The notes under the pieces are model-generated. The model did not search any database. It was given only the letters and a program-made list of their open reading frames with translations, and had not been told where the DNA came from. The translations under genes were made by a program, and so were the position numbers. 64,000 bases of DNA from UMGS1883 sp045636425 (lineage in GTDB: Bacteria; Bacillota; Clostridia; UMGS1883). Of the stretch, positions 31,574 through 40,721 are shown piece by piece (within the stretch, counting starts at the first letter, position 1; every line of letters starts with the position of its first letter). The stretch covers positions 1 to 64,000 of the forward strand of contig JAZTXM010000005.1 of assembly GCA_045636425.1 (NCBI GenBank), given 5' to 3'.

Positions 31574-32602
31574 ATGAATTGTGAATTTAAAAGAAAACTA
31601 CCCATGCCTGTGGAGATAAAGGAAATGTATCCTCTCTCTGACAGCATGAAAAAAATAAAAGAGGAAAGAGATAATGAGATTTCCAAGGTTTTCAGGGGGG
31701 AAAGTGACAAGTTCCTGCTTGTGATAGGGCCCTGCTCTGCAGATAGGGAGGACAGCGTGCTTGATTATATTTCAAGGCTTGTTCCCGTGCAGGAAAAGGT
31801 AAAGGATAAGATAATAATTATCCCCCGAATTTATACCAACAAGCCCCGTACTACGGGAAGCGGATATAAGGGTATGCTTCATTCTCCCGATCCCGCTTTG
31901 GAGGCCGACATGCTCAAGGGGATTATATCAATACGTGATATTCATATGCGTGCAATCCGTGAGACGGGCTTTACCTGTGCCGATGAAATGCTCTATCCCG
32001 AAAATTACAGATACCTTTCAGACCTTCTTTCCTATGTTGCCGTGGGAGCGAGAAGCACCGAAAACCAACAGCACCGCTTAACTGCAAGTGCTATTGATGT
32101 ACCCGTGGGAATGAAAAATCCCACAGGAGGGGACCTTAGCGTGATGATGAACTCCATTACCGCAGGGCAAAGCGGACATACCTTCCTTTACAGAGGATGG
32201 GAGGTAAAGAGCACGGGAAATGACCTGACACACGCCATTTTACGCGGATATGTGGATAATATGGGTCATTCCTACCCCAATTACCATTATGAAAATCTGA
32301 TGGAGCTTTCCGCTCTTTATGCAGAAAGAAATCTTAAAAACCCTGCCGTTATAGTTGATGCAAACCATGCTAATTCAGGCAAAAAATATATGGAGCAAAT
32401 CAGAATCTCTAAGGATATTCTCTACAGCATGAATCATTCCTCCGATATTAAAAAGCTTGTAAAGGGTATTATGATTGAAAGCTATATTGAGGACGGATGC
32501 CAGAGGATTGAGGACGGTATCTACGGAAAATCCATTACGGACCCCTGCCTCGGCTGGGAAAAGAGCGAAAAGCTTATATATACCATCGCAGAAGCTCTGT
32601 AA
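31574..32602 (+). CDS. 3-deoxy-7-phosphoheptulonate synthase, class I-alpha (AroG/AroF type)
   Basis: 342 residues. First step of aromatic amino acid synthesis: phosphoenolpyruvate plus erythrose 4-phosphate. LLVIGPCSADREDS, the substrate-binding YTNKPRTTGSGYKG, GARSTENQQHR, the metal His in VDANHANSGK and the closing GKSITDPCLGWE all match the E. coli type, not the class I-beta enzyme of Bacillus. The E. coli isozymes are feedback-inhibited by single aromatic amino acids; which one acts here cannot be seen. It is a single gene, with promoter and terminator, far from other aro genes. AGGAGG precedes the ATG. Confidence 0.92.
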   Translation: MNCEFKRKLPMPVEIKEMYPLSDSMKKIKEERDNEISKVFRGESDKFLLVIGPCSADREDSVLDYISRLVPVQEKVKDKIIIIPRIYTNKPRTTGSGYKGMLHSPDPALEADMLKGIISIRDIHMRAIRETGFTCADEMLYPENYRYLSDLLSYVAVGARSTENQQHRLTASAIDVPVGMKNPTGGDLSVMMNSITAGQSGHTFLYRGWEVKSTGNDLTHAILRGYVDNMGHSYPNYHYENLMELSALYAERNLKNPAVIVDANHANSGKKYMEQIRISKDILYSMNHSSDIKKLVKGIMIESYIEDGCQRIEDGIYGKSITDPCLGWEKSEKLIYTIAEAL

Positions 32603-32610
32603 TTCTATAA

Positions 32611-32658
32611 GAATAAAAAGAAGTATACACCTTGAAAGGTGTATACTTCTTTTTATTC
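32611..32658. terminator. Bidirectional 21-bp terminator between aroF and the convergent gene
   Basis: GAATAAAAAGAAGTATACAC continues to 32631 and pairs perfectly with 32638-32658. Its right arm contains the TAA stop codon of the minus-strand gene (32653-32655). Confidence 0.93.
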
Positions 32659-33351
32659 TTGTAAATTAATTCCTTCTATAATTTCCTCTTCTTCGGGATT
32701 TTCCTCAGTTTCTTCTATAAGAGGTTCTTCTTCCTCTCCTTTTTCGCTCAGGTCGCCGTCATATGAAATATAGGTTATATATTCCTTTTCCTCATCGACC
32801 TTTGAATCAAAGACCAGGGATTCTTCGCTTTTTTCTTCGAGAAGATATATAAAGGAATCACGTGCCACTCTTTTTCCGTTAATTCTTATTTCCGTATCAT
32901 CATCAATTAAAAGATGCTTTTTTTTCTGCTTTTGCGTTTCATTATCGGTTACTTTTGCGGTTATTACATAACCCTCGTCACTTTCCACCGCACTCTCGCC
33001 GTAAAAAACCACACTGCATGAGATAATTTTAACCTCTTTCTGAGCTTCCTTTTCTTCGGGAGGCTCTTTTTCCTCCGTAACTACAGTCCCGCTCTGATTT
33101 TGGTTTTCACCCATTTCTTCTCTGTCGGAGCTTAAAAGAAGAAGCACTGCACCAATTGCAATAACAAGAAGAATACTAAGAATCACAAGAGTGTATATAA
33201 GAGCTTTATTTCCCTTTTCTTCGGGTTCTTCTTTATTAATAAGCTCTTCTTCAATAAAGTCATCGTTAAATTCCAAGGCGTTTTCATCTGAATCCGCCTG
33301 TTTCTCTACAGGAGTAAAAATCATGGTCTCTTCATTATCTTTATTATTCAT
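32653..33351 (-). CDS. Acidic single-pass membrane protein downstream of gyrA, unknown function
   Basis: 232 residues. An acidic N-terminal cytosolic part of about 48 residues, one membrane segment (ALIYTLVILSILLVIAIGAVLLLL), then an extracellular region with a Glu/Pro spacer, a small beta-rich domain (KIISCSVVFYGESAVESDEGYVITAKVTDNE...) and a very acidic tail. The ATG is 3 bases after the gyrA stop with GAGGA upstream, so it is the last gene of the dnaA-gyrA operon. The ordered part could be a FxLYD- or SH3-like domain, but I cannot name it. Confidence 0.7.
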   Translation of the reverse strand: MNNKDNEETMIFTPVEKQADSDENALEFNDDFIEEELINKEEPEEKGNKALIYTLVILSILLVIAIGAVLLLLSSDREEMGENQNQSGTVVTEEKEPPEEKEAQKEVKIISCSVVFYGESAVESDEGYVITAKVTDNETQKQKKKHLLIDDDTEIRINGKRVARDSFIYLLEEKSEESLVFDSKVDEEKEYITYISYDGDLSEKGEEEEPLIEETEENPEEEEIIEGINLQE

Positions 33352-33354
33352 AAT

Positions 33355-35880
33355 TTATTCCTCTATAGATTCGTTTTCCTGCTGAGGCTGTGCTTCTGTT
33401 TCCTCTGCTTCTTCCGCTTCCTCCTCATGCTCGGTAACTCCCATGGAAACAACCTTTACACCGTCATTAAGACGCATCAGTCTTACACCCTTTGTACTTC
33501 TTCCGATGGTGCTGATACCGTTTGCGGCAATTCTTATTATTATTCCCTCGGAGGTAATCATAATAATATCTTCTCCGTCCTTTACGGATCTTATACCTAT
33601 TACGTTACCCGTTACATCACTGCACTTATAGGTCTTTATACCTACGCCGCCGCGGTTTTGAACACGATATTCGGAAAGCTCTGTTCTCTTTCCGTAGCCG
33701 TTTTCCGTTACGGCAAGAAGCTGTGTATCCTCATTGGCAAGGCACATACCGATGATATAATCATTTTCCCTTAAGGTAATGGCTTTAACACCCCTTGTAA
33801 CTCTGCCCATGGAGCGAACATCTTTTTCATTGAATCTGATAGCCATACCGTTATAAGTTCCTACGATTACATCATTTTCTCCGTTTGTAAGCTCTACCTT
33901 AATAAGCTCGTCGCCCTCATCAAGAGAAATACCTATAATACCGCCTTTTCTTGAGGTATCGTAATCCGTTACGGCTGTTTTCTTTATAACGCCGTTTCTT
34001 GTACACATAAGGAGATATTTATCATCCTCAAATTCACGAAGTGCAATTACGGCAGTTATCCTTTCGTCCTTATCTATGGGAAGAAGATTTACAATAGCAC
34101 TTCCCTTTGCCTGACGGCTTGCTTCGGGAATCTGATAACCCTTCATTCTGTACATTCTGCCCTTCGAGGAGAAGAACAGCATATGGTCATGAGTTGATGC
34201 CACAATAATGCTTTCCACAAAGTCCTCTTCTTTAGTTCCCATACCCTTGATGCCTTTACCGCCGCGGTGCTGGCTCTGATATGTGGAGGCAGGAATTCTC
34301 TTTATATATCCGCTGTTTGTAAGGGTATATACACTTTCTTCCTCCTCGATGAGGTCCTCTATATCAATTTCTGTCATTACATTTTCAATGGATGTCTTTC
34401 TTTCATCACCGAATTTATCACGGATTTCGGTAAGCTCCTCCTTAATCTGCTCCATAAGAAGATGCTCATCGGCAAGAAGTGCCTTAAACTGCTCAACTTT
34501 CAATGTAAGCTCGTTAAATTCTTCGTCAATCTTTTCTCCGTTCAGCTTCTGGAGCTGTGCCAGCCTCATATCAAGCACGCTCTGTGCCTGAATTTCGGAA
34601 AGTCCGAAGCGAGCCATAAGATTTTCCTTAGCGTCATCATAGGAATTTCTGATTACTTCAATAACCTCATCAATATTTGCAAGAGCAATGCGAAGACCTT
34701 CCAATATATGCATTCTTGCTTCTGCTTTTGCAAGGTCAAATTTCGTACGACGTGTAACTATTTCTTTCTGGAAGTTGATGAAATTATCAAGAACTTCTTT
34801 AAGCCCCATTGTTTTGGGCTTGCCGTCGCAAATTGCAAGGAGATTTACGCTGAAGCTATCCTGAAGTCTTGTATATTTATAAAGCTGATTAAGTACTACG
34901 TAGGGGTTTGCATCTCTTTTTAAGAAAATTTCAAGACGAATGCCCACACGGTCGGAGGAATGGTCATCTATGTCGGAGAGACCCTCAATCTTCTTATCCT
35001 TAACAAGTGCCGCAATGGATTCAACCAGCATTTTCTTATTAACCTGGTAGGGAAGCTCTGTTACAATAATGGAGCTTGTACCATCTTTATGTTCCTCAAT
35101 CTGTGCCTTTGCACGGATTACAATTTTACCTCTACCGGTATTATATGCACTTCTTATTCCGCTTCTTCCCATAATGGTAGCACTTGTGGGGAAATCGGGT
35201 CCCTGAATATGCTCCATAAGCTCTTCCACGGAAATATCGGGATTGTCAATCTGTGCCATGGCACCGTTTAATACCTCTGTCAGGTTGTGGGGAGGTATAT
35301 TTGTAGCCATACCAACAGCAATACCGCTACTTCCGTTTACAAGCAGGGTGGGAATCCTTGTGGGAAGAATTGTGGGCTCTTTTCTCTTTTCATCGAAGTT
35401 GGGAGCAAAATCCACAGTGTCCTTTTCGATGTTTTCGAGAAGAACATTAGAAAGCTTGCTCATTCTTGCTTCCGTATAACGGTATGCAGCCGGCGGGTCT
35501 CCGTCCACACTACCAAAGTTTCCGTGACCGTCAATGAGGGGATATCTCATTGAGAAATCCTGTGCAAGTCTTACCATTGCATCATAAACGGATGCGTCAC
35601 CGTGGGGATGGTACCTACCGATAACGTTACCTACGGTTGTCGCCGATTTGAAGAAAGGCTTATCTGATGTAAGATTTTCCTCATACATTGAATAGAGAAT
35701 TCTTCTGTGAACAGGCTTTAAACCGTCACGCACATCGGGAAGCGCACGGCTTACGATAACGCTCATAGCGTAATCAATAAAAGCCTCCTTCATTCTTTTT
35801 TCAATGTCTATATCAACAATAGTTTGGGTATCAAAATATTCCTCAAAATGGGAATCTTCGTATTTTTTATTCTTAGCCAT
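33355..35880 (-). CDS. gyrA: DNA gyrase subunit A
   Basis: 841 residues: winged-helix/tower cleavage core with catalytic Y135 (AAYRYTEARM), then the six-bladed C-terminal wrapping domain with the gyrase box QRGGKGIKG near 560. With GyrB it introduces negative supercoils. The quinolone region reads HPHGDASVYD, so the position equivalent to E. coli Ser83 is A96. The tail ends in Glu/Gln-rich low complexity. It is 21 bases downstream of gyrB in the origin operon, co-directional with replication. Confidence 0.97.
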   Translation of the reverse strand: MAKNKKYEDSHFEEYFDTQTIVDIDIEKRMKEAFIDYAMSVIVSRALPDVRDGLKPVHRRILYSMYEENLTSDKPFFKSATTVGNVIGRYHPHGDASVYDAMVRLAQDFSMRYPLIDGHGNFGSVDGDPPAAYRYTEARMSKLSNVLLENIEKDTVDFAPNFDEKRKEPTILPTRIPTLLVNGSSGIAVGMATNIPPHNLTEVLNGAMAQIDNPDISVEELMEHIQGPDFPTSATIMGRSGIRSAYNTGRGKIVIRAKAQIEEHKDGTSSIIVTELPYQVNKKMLVESIAALVKDKKIEGLSDIDDHSSDRVGIRLEIFLKRDANPYVVLNQLYKYTRLQDSFSVNLLAICDGKPKTMGLKEVLDNFINFQKEIVTRRTKFDLAKAEARMHILEGLRIALANIDEVIEVIRNSYDDAKENLMARFGLSEIQAQSVLDMRLAQLQKLNGEKIDEEFNELTLKVEQFKALLADEHLLMEQIKEELTEIRDKFGDERKTSIENVMTEIDIEDLIEEEESVYTLTNSGYIKRIPASTYQSQHRGGKGIKGMGTKEEDFVESIIVASTHDHMLFFSSKGRMYRMKGYQIPEASRQAKGSAIVNLLPIDKDERITAVIALREFEDDKYLLMCTRNGVIKKTAVTDYDTSRKGGIIGISLDEGDELIKVELTNGENDVIVGTYNGMAIRFNEKDVRSMGRVTRGVKAITLRENDYIIGMCLANEDTQLLAVTENGYGKRTELSEYRVQNRGGVGIKTYKCSDVTGNVIGIRSVKDGEDIIMITSEGIIIRIAANGISTIGRSTKGVRLMRLNDGVKVVSMGVTEHEEEAEEAEETEAQPQQENESIEE

Positions 35881-35901
35881 ATCTTTTAATTCCTTTCCGC
35901 C

Positions 35902-37848
35902 TTACACATCAAGGTTTGTCACATACTGTGCATTTTCTTCAATAAACTGACGTCTCGGCTCTACCTCGTCACCCATAAGAATACTGAAAATTTCGTCAGC
36001 CTTTTGTGCATCCTCCAATGTAACCTTGAGAAGAATTCTGTTTTTCGGGTCCATGGTTGTTTCCCAAAGCTCTTCGGGATTCATTTCACCAAGACCTTTG
36101 TATCGGCTTATATCAACCTTTGCATTCAAATCGCCGTTTTTTAATTCCTCACTTATTTTATCTCTTTCGTCATCACTGAAAGCAACCTGGCTGCGTTTTC
36201 CTCTTGAAACCTTATAAAGCGGAGGCTTAGCAAGATAAATATGTCCTGTTTCAATAAGTTCACGCATAAATCTGAAGAAAAATGTAAGAAGAAGCGTCTG
36301 AATATGAGCACCGTCAACGTCGGCATCGGCCATAATAATAACCTTATCGTAACGGAGCTTTTCAATATTAAATTCTGCACCGATACCTGTTCCCAATGCC
36401 TGAATTACGGGAGTGAGCTTATCGTTTCCGTATACCTTGTCCTCTCTTGCCTTTTCAACATTGAGCATTTTACCCCAGAGAGGAAGGATTGCCTGATATT
36501 TACTGTCACGTCCGTTTTTGGCAGAGCCGCCGGCGCTATCACCCTCGACGATATAAATTTCCGTCATTGTGGGGTCTTTTACTATACAGTCGGTAAGCTT
36601 ACCGGGAAGACTACTTGAACCCAAGGGCGTTTTTCTGTTTGCTTCACGTGCCTTTCTTGCGGCAATTCTCGCACGGGACGCCATCAGGGCTTTTTCAATG
36701 ATTGTCTTTCCTACAGTGGGATTTTCTTCAAGAAAATCTGCAAGCTTTTCACGGAGCATATTTTCCACAAGTCCGCGTATTTCGCTGTTTCCAAGCTTTG
36801 TCTTGGTTTGTCCCTCAAACTGAGGCTCTTCAAGCTTTACGGAAATTACGGCAATAAGACCTTCTCTTGCGTCCTCGCCCGTAAGCTCCTCATTATCTTT
36901 TATTATTTTATATTTCTTTCCGTATTCAACAAGCACCTTTGTAAGAGCCGCCTTAAATCCTGTTTCATGAGTACCGCCCTCGGTTGTTGAAATATTGTTT
37001 GCAAAGGATTCAATAACCTCATCATATCCGTTATTCCACTGAAGTGCAACCTCTGCCATGGAACCGTTTTTCTCACCGCTTACATATATTACCTCGGGGT
37101 GTATTTCCATAAGCGTGTCTTTTCTGCTCTTTTTGTCATCAAGAAGGTAAGAAACGAAGTTTTTAATACCTCCGTCGTAGTGGAGAATTTCCTCTCTCTT
37201 TTCTTCTCTTTCATCCTTAAAAATAATTTTTATACCGCCGTTTAAGAAAGCCTGCTCACGAAGTCTTTTAAGAAGAATATCATAATCATAAACTGTTTCC
37301 TCAAAAATTTCTCCGTCTGCCCAGAAAGTAACCTGTGTACCCGTTCTGTCAGTCTTTCCTATGGTATGAACTTCTCCGTCAGGAACACCTCGCCTGTAGC
37401 TCTGAAACCAAATATTCTCGCCGTCGTGTACCTCTACCTCAAGCTTTGTGGAAAGAGCATTTACAACGGAAGCACCAACGCCGTGGAGACCGCCCGAAAC
37501 CTTATATCCGCCGCCGCCGAACTTTCCGCCTGCATGGAGAACTGTAAAAATAACGTCTATTGTGGAAATTCCCATTTTAGGATGAATACCATGGGGCATA
37601 CCTCGGCCGTTATCCTTTACGGTGATTGAATTGTCCTCATTTATTGTAACATCGATTTGAGTACAGTATCCTGCCAAAGCCTCATCTATACTGTTGTCCA
37701 CTATTTCATAAACAAGGTGATGAAGACCCCTTGCAGATGTAGAACCAATGTACATACCGGGTCTTTTTCTTACGGCTTCAAGACCCTCCAATACCTGAAT
37801 TTGGGTTTCGTCATATGAATTATTAACTTTCTGTTCCAATAGACTCAT
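35902..37848 (-). CDS. gyrB: DNA gyrase subunit B
   Basis: 648 residues. GHKL ATPase domain with EIVDNSIDEALAGYC, KDNGRGMPHGIHPKMG and GGLHGVGASVVNALS, transducer, then TOPRIM with EGDSAGGSAKNGRD and the metal-binding DADVDGAHI, ending PRRQFIEENAQYVTNLDV. Length is that of a Gram-positive GyrB without the insert of E. coli. Start choice is uncertain: AAAGGA is adjacent to the ATG at 37848, whereas a TTG three codons downstream has nine-base spacing. The start overlaps the end of remB by 26 bases. Confidence 0.97.
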   Translation of the reverse strand: MSLLEQKVNNSYDETQIQVLEGLEAVRKRPGMYIGSTSARGLHHLVYEIVDNSIDEALAGYCTQIDVTINEDNSITVKDNGRGMPHGIHPKMGISTIDVIFTVLHAGGKFGGGGYKVSGGLHGVGASVVNALSTKLEVEVHDGENIWFQSYRRGVPDGEVHTIGKTDRTGTQVTFWADGEIFEETVYDYDILLKRLREQAFLNGGIKIIFKDEREEKREEILHYDGGIKNFVSYLLDDKKSRKDTLMEIHPEVIYVSGEKNGSMAEVALQWNNGYDEVIESFANNISTTEGGTHETGFKAALTKVLVEYGKKYKIIKDNEELTGEDAREGLIAVISVKLEEPQFEGQTKTKLGNSEIRGLVENMLREKLADFLEENPTVGKTIIEKALMASRARIAARKAREANRKTPLGSSSLPGKLTDCIVKDPTMTEIYIVEGDSAGGSAKNGRDSKYQAILPLWGKMLNVEKAREDKVYGNDKLTPVIQALGTGIGAEFNIEKLRYDKVIIMADADVDGAHIQTLLLTFFFRFMRELIETGHIYLAKPPLYKVSRGKRSQVAFSDDERDKISEELKNGDLNAKVDISRYKGLGEMNPEELWETTMDPKNRILLKVTLEDAQKADEIFSILMGDEVEPRRQFIEENAQYVTNLDV

Positions 37849-38095
37849 TCCTTTCCGCTCTTTTAATAAGTGTTTGTACAGAAATCTGCGTCATATAAAC
37901 ACTCTTTTTTTCCTTCGACTTTGTTACCACATATGTCCTTGGAATTTCTTCCCCTAAATACTCTACTTTTTTTTCTTTTTCGCTTTTGCGGAGAAATTCT
38001 CTTGTTTTTTTACTTACAGACGTATTTTCCAAATCAAAGATTCCCACTATTTCTTTTTTTCTTAATACTTTTCCCTCTCCAATATGAAGAAACAT
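37823..38095 (-). CDS. remB: RemB/YaaB-like DUF370 protein
   Basis: 90 residues. MFLHIGEGKVLRKKEIVGIFDLENTSVSKKTREFL is the hallmark of YaaB (RemB), and position between recF and gyrB is also that of B. subtilis yaaB. The related RemA binds DNA and activates biofilm matrix and osmoprotection genes; RemB acts in the same matrix pathway. It lies 1 base downstream of recF and overlaps gyrB. Confidence 0.85.
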   Translation of the reverse strand: MFLHIGEGKVLRKKEIVGIFDLENTSVSKKTREFLRKSEKEKKVEYLGEEIPRTYVVTKSKEKKSVYMTQISVQTLIKRAERNESIGTES

Positions 38096-38096
38096 T

Positions 38097-39176
38097 TTAT
38101 ATCACCTTTTTGCCGTCTTTGATTTGTATAATATTTGAATTTTCATTTATGAATGAATTTTCAATATCGGTACATGTTATTATTATCTGCTTTCCTTTTA
38201 TCTGACTTGTTAAAAAATCACGCCTTTTTTTATCAAGCTCACTTAATATGTCATCAAGTAGCATTACGGGATAATTTCCTGTTTCTTCCTTTATTATCTC
38301 CATTTGAGCCGTTTTAAGACATAATACAGCAGTTCTTATCTGCCCCTGGCTTGCATAGCTTTTTGCATTTTTCCCGTTTATAAAAAAGTCAATTTCGTCA
38401 CGGTGAACGCCTGCCATACAGAAAAAGTTTTCTTTTTCTTTTTCTGTGTAATCATTTAATTTATTTATAAAATTTTCTTTGGTTTGTGTAATGTCACCGC
38501 CCATTTTTACAGACGGATTATATATGATTTCAAGGTCCTCTTTTTCATTTGAAATTTCTTTTTGTATTTCTTTTGCCTTTTCCTTTACCCTCTCTATATA
38601 GCTTGACCTCATCATCATTATTTTGCTTCCCGATTCCGAGAGCTTTTCATTCCATATATCGAGAGTTTTATAATCTCTTGATTTTAAAAGAGCCGTTTTC
38701 TGATTAACTATATTTCTGTATTTTATAAGCTCCTTTATAAACTGAGGGCGAAGTGGCATAATTGCACTGTCGCAAAATTTTCGCCTCATTTCGGGCATTC
38801 CCTTTATAATACTCATTTCATCGGGAGTGAAAAGAACACATATAAAATTACCTAAAAGCTCACTTGTCTTTTTTAATTCAATGTCATTTATATATATTTC
38901 TTTTCTTTTTCCGCCCATAAATTTTATTCTTCCCTTATATTTTCTTTCTTCATTTTCAAAATCAAGGGATATGGCACTTTCTTTTTCACCGTCTTTTATA
39001 ACTTCACGTCCTACGCTTCTGAAGCTTCTTCCGTATGAAAAATAATAAACAGCCTCGAGTATATTTGTTTTACCCATTCCGTTATCGCCGTATATTATAT
39101 TTACTTCATCACCGAAAGAAATTTTTTCGTTTTCGTAATTTCTGAAATTATAAAGATTTAACTCTGAGGCTCTCAT
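38097..39176 (-). CDS. recF: DNA replication and repair protein RecF
   Basis: 359-residue SMC-like ATPase that loads RecA at gapped DNA with RecO and RecR. Walker A IYGDNGMGKTNILEA near residue 29-43, signature SQGQIRTAVLCLK near 277 and Walker B VMLLDDILSELD near 300 are all intact. The start overlaps the yaaA stop by four bases. The gene is in its usual place downstream of dnaN. Confidence 0.95.
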   Translation of the reverse strand: MRASELNLYNFRNYENEKISFGDEVNIIYGDNGMGKTNILEAVYYFSYGRSFRSVGREVIKDGEKESAISLDFENEERKYKGRIKFMGGKRKEIYINDIELKKTSELLGNFICVLFTPDEMSIIKGMPEMRRKFCDSAIMPLRPQFIKELIKYRNIVNQKTALLKSRDYKTLDIWNEKLSESGSKIMMMRSSYIERVKEKAKEIQKEISNEKEDLEIIYNPSVKMGGDITQTKENFINKLNDYTEKEKENFFCMAGVHRDEIDFFINGKNAKSYASQGQIRTAVLCLKTAQMEIIKEETGNYPVMLLDDILSELDKKRRDFLTSQIKGKQIIITCTDIENSFINENSNIIQIKDGKKVI

Positions 39177-39376
39177 TCTATTTCATATTCCTCATCAAAA
39201 ATTTTAAATTTATCACCTTTATAAAGCTTTTTTCCGCGACGAAGCTCAATTTCTCCGTTCACTTTTACTTCTCCATCTAAAATAAGCTCCTTTGCATGTG
39301 CTCCGTTTTCTGCAATACCGCAAAATTTAAGAGCACTGTCAAGCTTTATAAATTCTGTTTTTATTTCTATTTTCAT
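39173..39376 (-). CDS. yaaA: S4-domain RNA-binding protein YaaA
   Basis: 67 residues forming one S4 domain (IKLDSALKFCGIAENGAHAKELILDGEVKVNGEIELRRGKKLYKGD), the alpha-L RNA-binding motif. B. subtilis YaaA occupies the same place between dnaN and recF; it is thought to act in ribosome or RNA metabolism. The start at 39376 follows AAGAAGGA; a longer frame would read through the repeat element upstream. Confidence 0.9.
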   Translation of the reverse strand: MKIEIKTEFIKLDSALKFCGIAENGAHAKELILDGEVKVNGEIELRRGKKLYKGDKFKIFDEEYEIE

Positions 39377-39388
39377 AATATTTTCCTT

Positions 39389-39425
39389 CTTTTCGCTTCG
39401 AAAGGATGGCGTTGCCATCCGCCTT
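39389..39425 (-). repeat. 37-bp interspersed palindromic repeat, copy 1 (after dnaN)
   Basis: The 37 bases are identical, in reverse complement, to 46178-46214. The core is the hairpin GGATGGC-GTT-GCCATCC flanked by TTCGCTTCGAA. In both places the element begins at the stop codon of the upstream gene (dnaN here, mnmE there), in the same orientation relative to that gene. Confidence 0.9.
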
Positions 39426-40524
39426 ATATTCTAACCGGAAGAACCATGAAAAGACAGCTTTCGTCATCAACTGAATTGATTATGAGGGGATTAAACGGAG
39501 AATTCATTTTAAGCTCTATTTCGTCTCCCTCACATCTTGAAACAGCATCGTGAAGATATTTATAGTTAAATCCTATTTCAACTGCCTCTCCAAAGTAATC
39601 ACATTCAACTACATCGTTAACCTTACCTAAAACTGTTTCACAGCTTATAACTATATTACCGTCACCAAACTTAAATCTCACGCAGTTTTTACTTACTTCG
39701 TCTATAATAGGCTCTACACGCTCAATAGCCTTTGTAAAGGCATATGAGTCCGTTTTAACAATATATTTTGATTCTGCGGGGATTGTGTTGCGGTAGGAGA
39801 AGAATTCACCCTCTATCAGGCGTGATGTAATTGTAACGCCTTCTCCTTCTATAAGAGCATAATTCTCACTGAAGGATATTTTTATATCTTCTTCCTTGCT
39901 TCCGCTTATAATTTTTGAAATTTCGCTTTGTGTTTTTCCCGGAATTATAAATTTAGCATCTTCATACTCGCCCTCAAGCTCCATTTTAGTAAGAGCAAGT
40001 CTGTAGCCATCAACCGCTACAACGGTAAGTGTATTATTTTCAATTTCATAAAGAGAGCCTGTTAAAATTTTTCTTGCATTGTCAAGAGATACTGCAAAAA
40101 GAGTTTTTCCTATTATTTCACGAAGCTTTTCGCTCTTTAATGTAACACTGCTTTTCTTATTAACCATAGGGGGCTGAGGAAATTCATCTGCATTAAGTCC
40201 CACAATTTTATAATCTGCATTTTTACATATAATAGAAACATTGTACTTGTCATTTGTATTTACTTCGCAAACATCCTGCGGAAGCTTTCTTACAATATCA
40301 CTAAGCATTTTTGCATTAAGAACGATTCTTCCTTCTTCGCTGATATTTGCACTTATTGAAGTTTTAATTGAAATTTCAAGATTGTTGGATAAAAGAGTAA
40401 GAGTACCTCCCTTTGCATCAAGCAAAATTCCCTCTAAATGAGGAATGGGAGATTTAACGGCAACTGCCTTTGAAACAATATTTATAGCATCCGAAAAAGC
40501 TTTTGTGTCACAGAAAAATTTCAT
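39424..40524 (-). CDS. dnaN: DNA polymerase III beta subunit (sliding clamp)
   Basis: 366 residues with three similar clamp domains. Typical segments: MKFFCDTKAFSDAINIVSKAVAVKSPIPHLEGILL at the start and the C-terminal NPLIINSVDDESCLFMVLPVRI that ends on the canonical M-P-(V/M)-R clamp terminus. It forms the ring that tethers polymerase. GAAAGGATG precedes the ATG. It is separated from dnaA by about 200 bases with further origin repeats. Confidence 0.97.
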   Translation of the reverse strand: MKFFCDTKAFSDAINIVSKAVAVKSPIPHLEGILLDAKGGTLTLLSNNLEISIKTSISANISEEGRIVLNAKMLSDIVRKLPQDVCEVNTNDKYNVSIICKNADYKIVGLNADEFPQPPMVNKKSSVTLKSEKLREIIGKTLFAVSLDNARKILTGSLYEIENNTLTVVAVDGYRLALTKMELEGEYEDAKFIIPGKTQSEISKIISGSKEEDIKISFSENYALIEGEGVTITSRLIEGEFFSYRNTIPAESKYIVKTDSYAFTKAIERVEPIIDEVSKNCVRFKFGDGNIVISCETVLGKVNDVVECDYFGEAVEIGFNYKYLHDAVSRCEGDEIELKMNSPFNPLIINSVDDESCLFMVLPVRI

Positions 40525-40721
40525 TTTTTATTTCATCCTTTCAGACCTAAGATATAATATATAATAATATTAAATAATAGAGTAACAGTAGTAAGGTTTA
40601 AAATGTCAGTAACTTTCAAAAGGTGCTTTATAAAAGGATTTATTTAAATTTAAACCTGTTAAAAAAGCTGTAAATAAAATTTGAAAGTTTTTAAGGCTAT
40701 CTGTTAATTAACAGGAAACTG
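40525..40721. other. dnaA-dnaN intergenic region with second cluster of CTGTTAA origin repeats
   Basis: Copies of CTGTTAA-type 9-mers: CTGTTAAAA (40656-40664), variant CTGTAAATA (40668-40676), the 14-base palindrome CTGTTAATTAACAG (40701-40714, two facing boxes) and CTGTTAATT (40719-40727, running into the dnaA stop). The rest is AT-rich (about 40552-40580), suitable for unwinding. No classical TTATCCACA is present. Confidence 0.6.
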
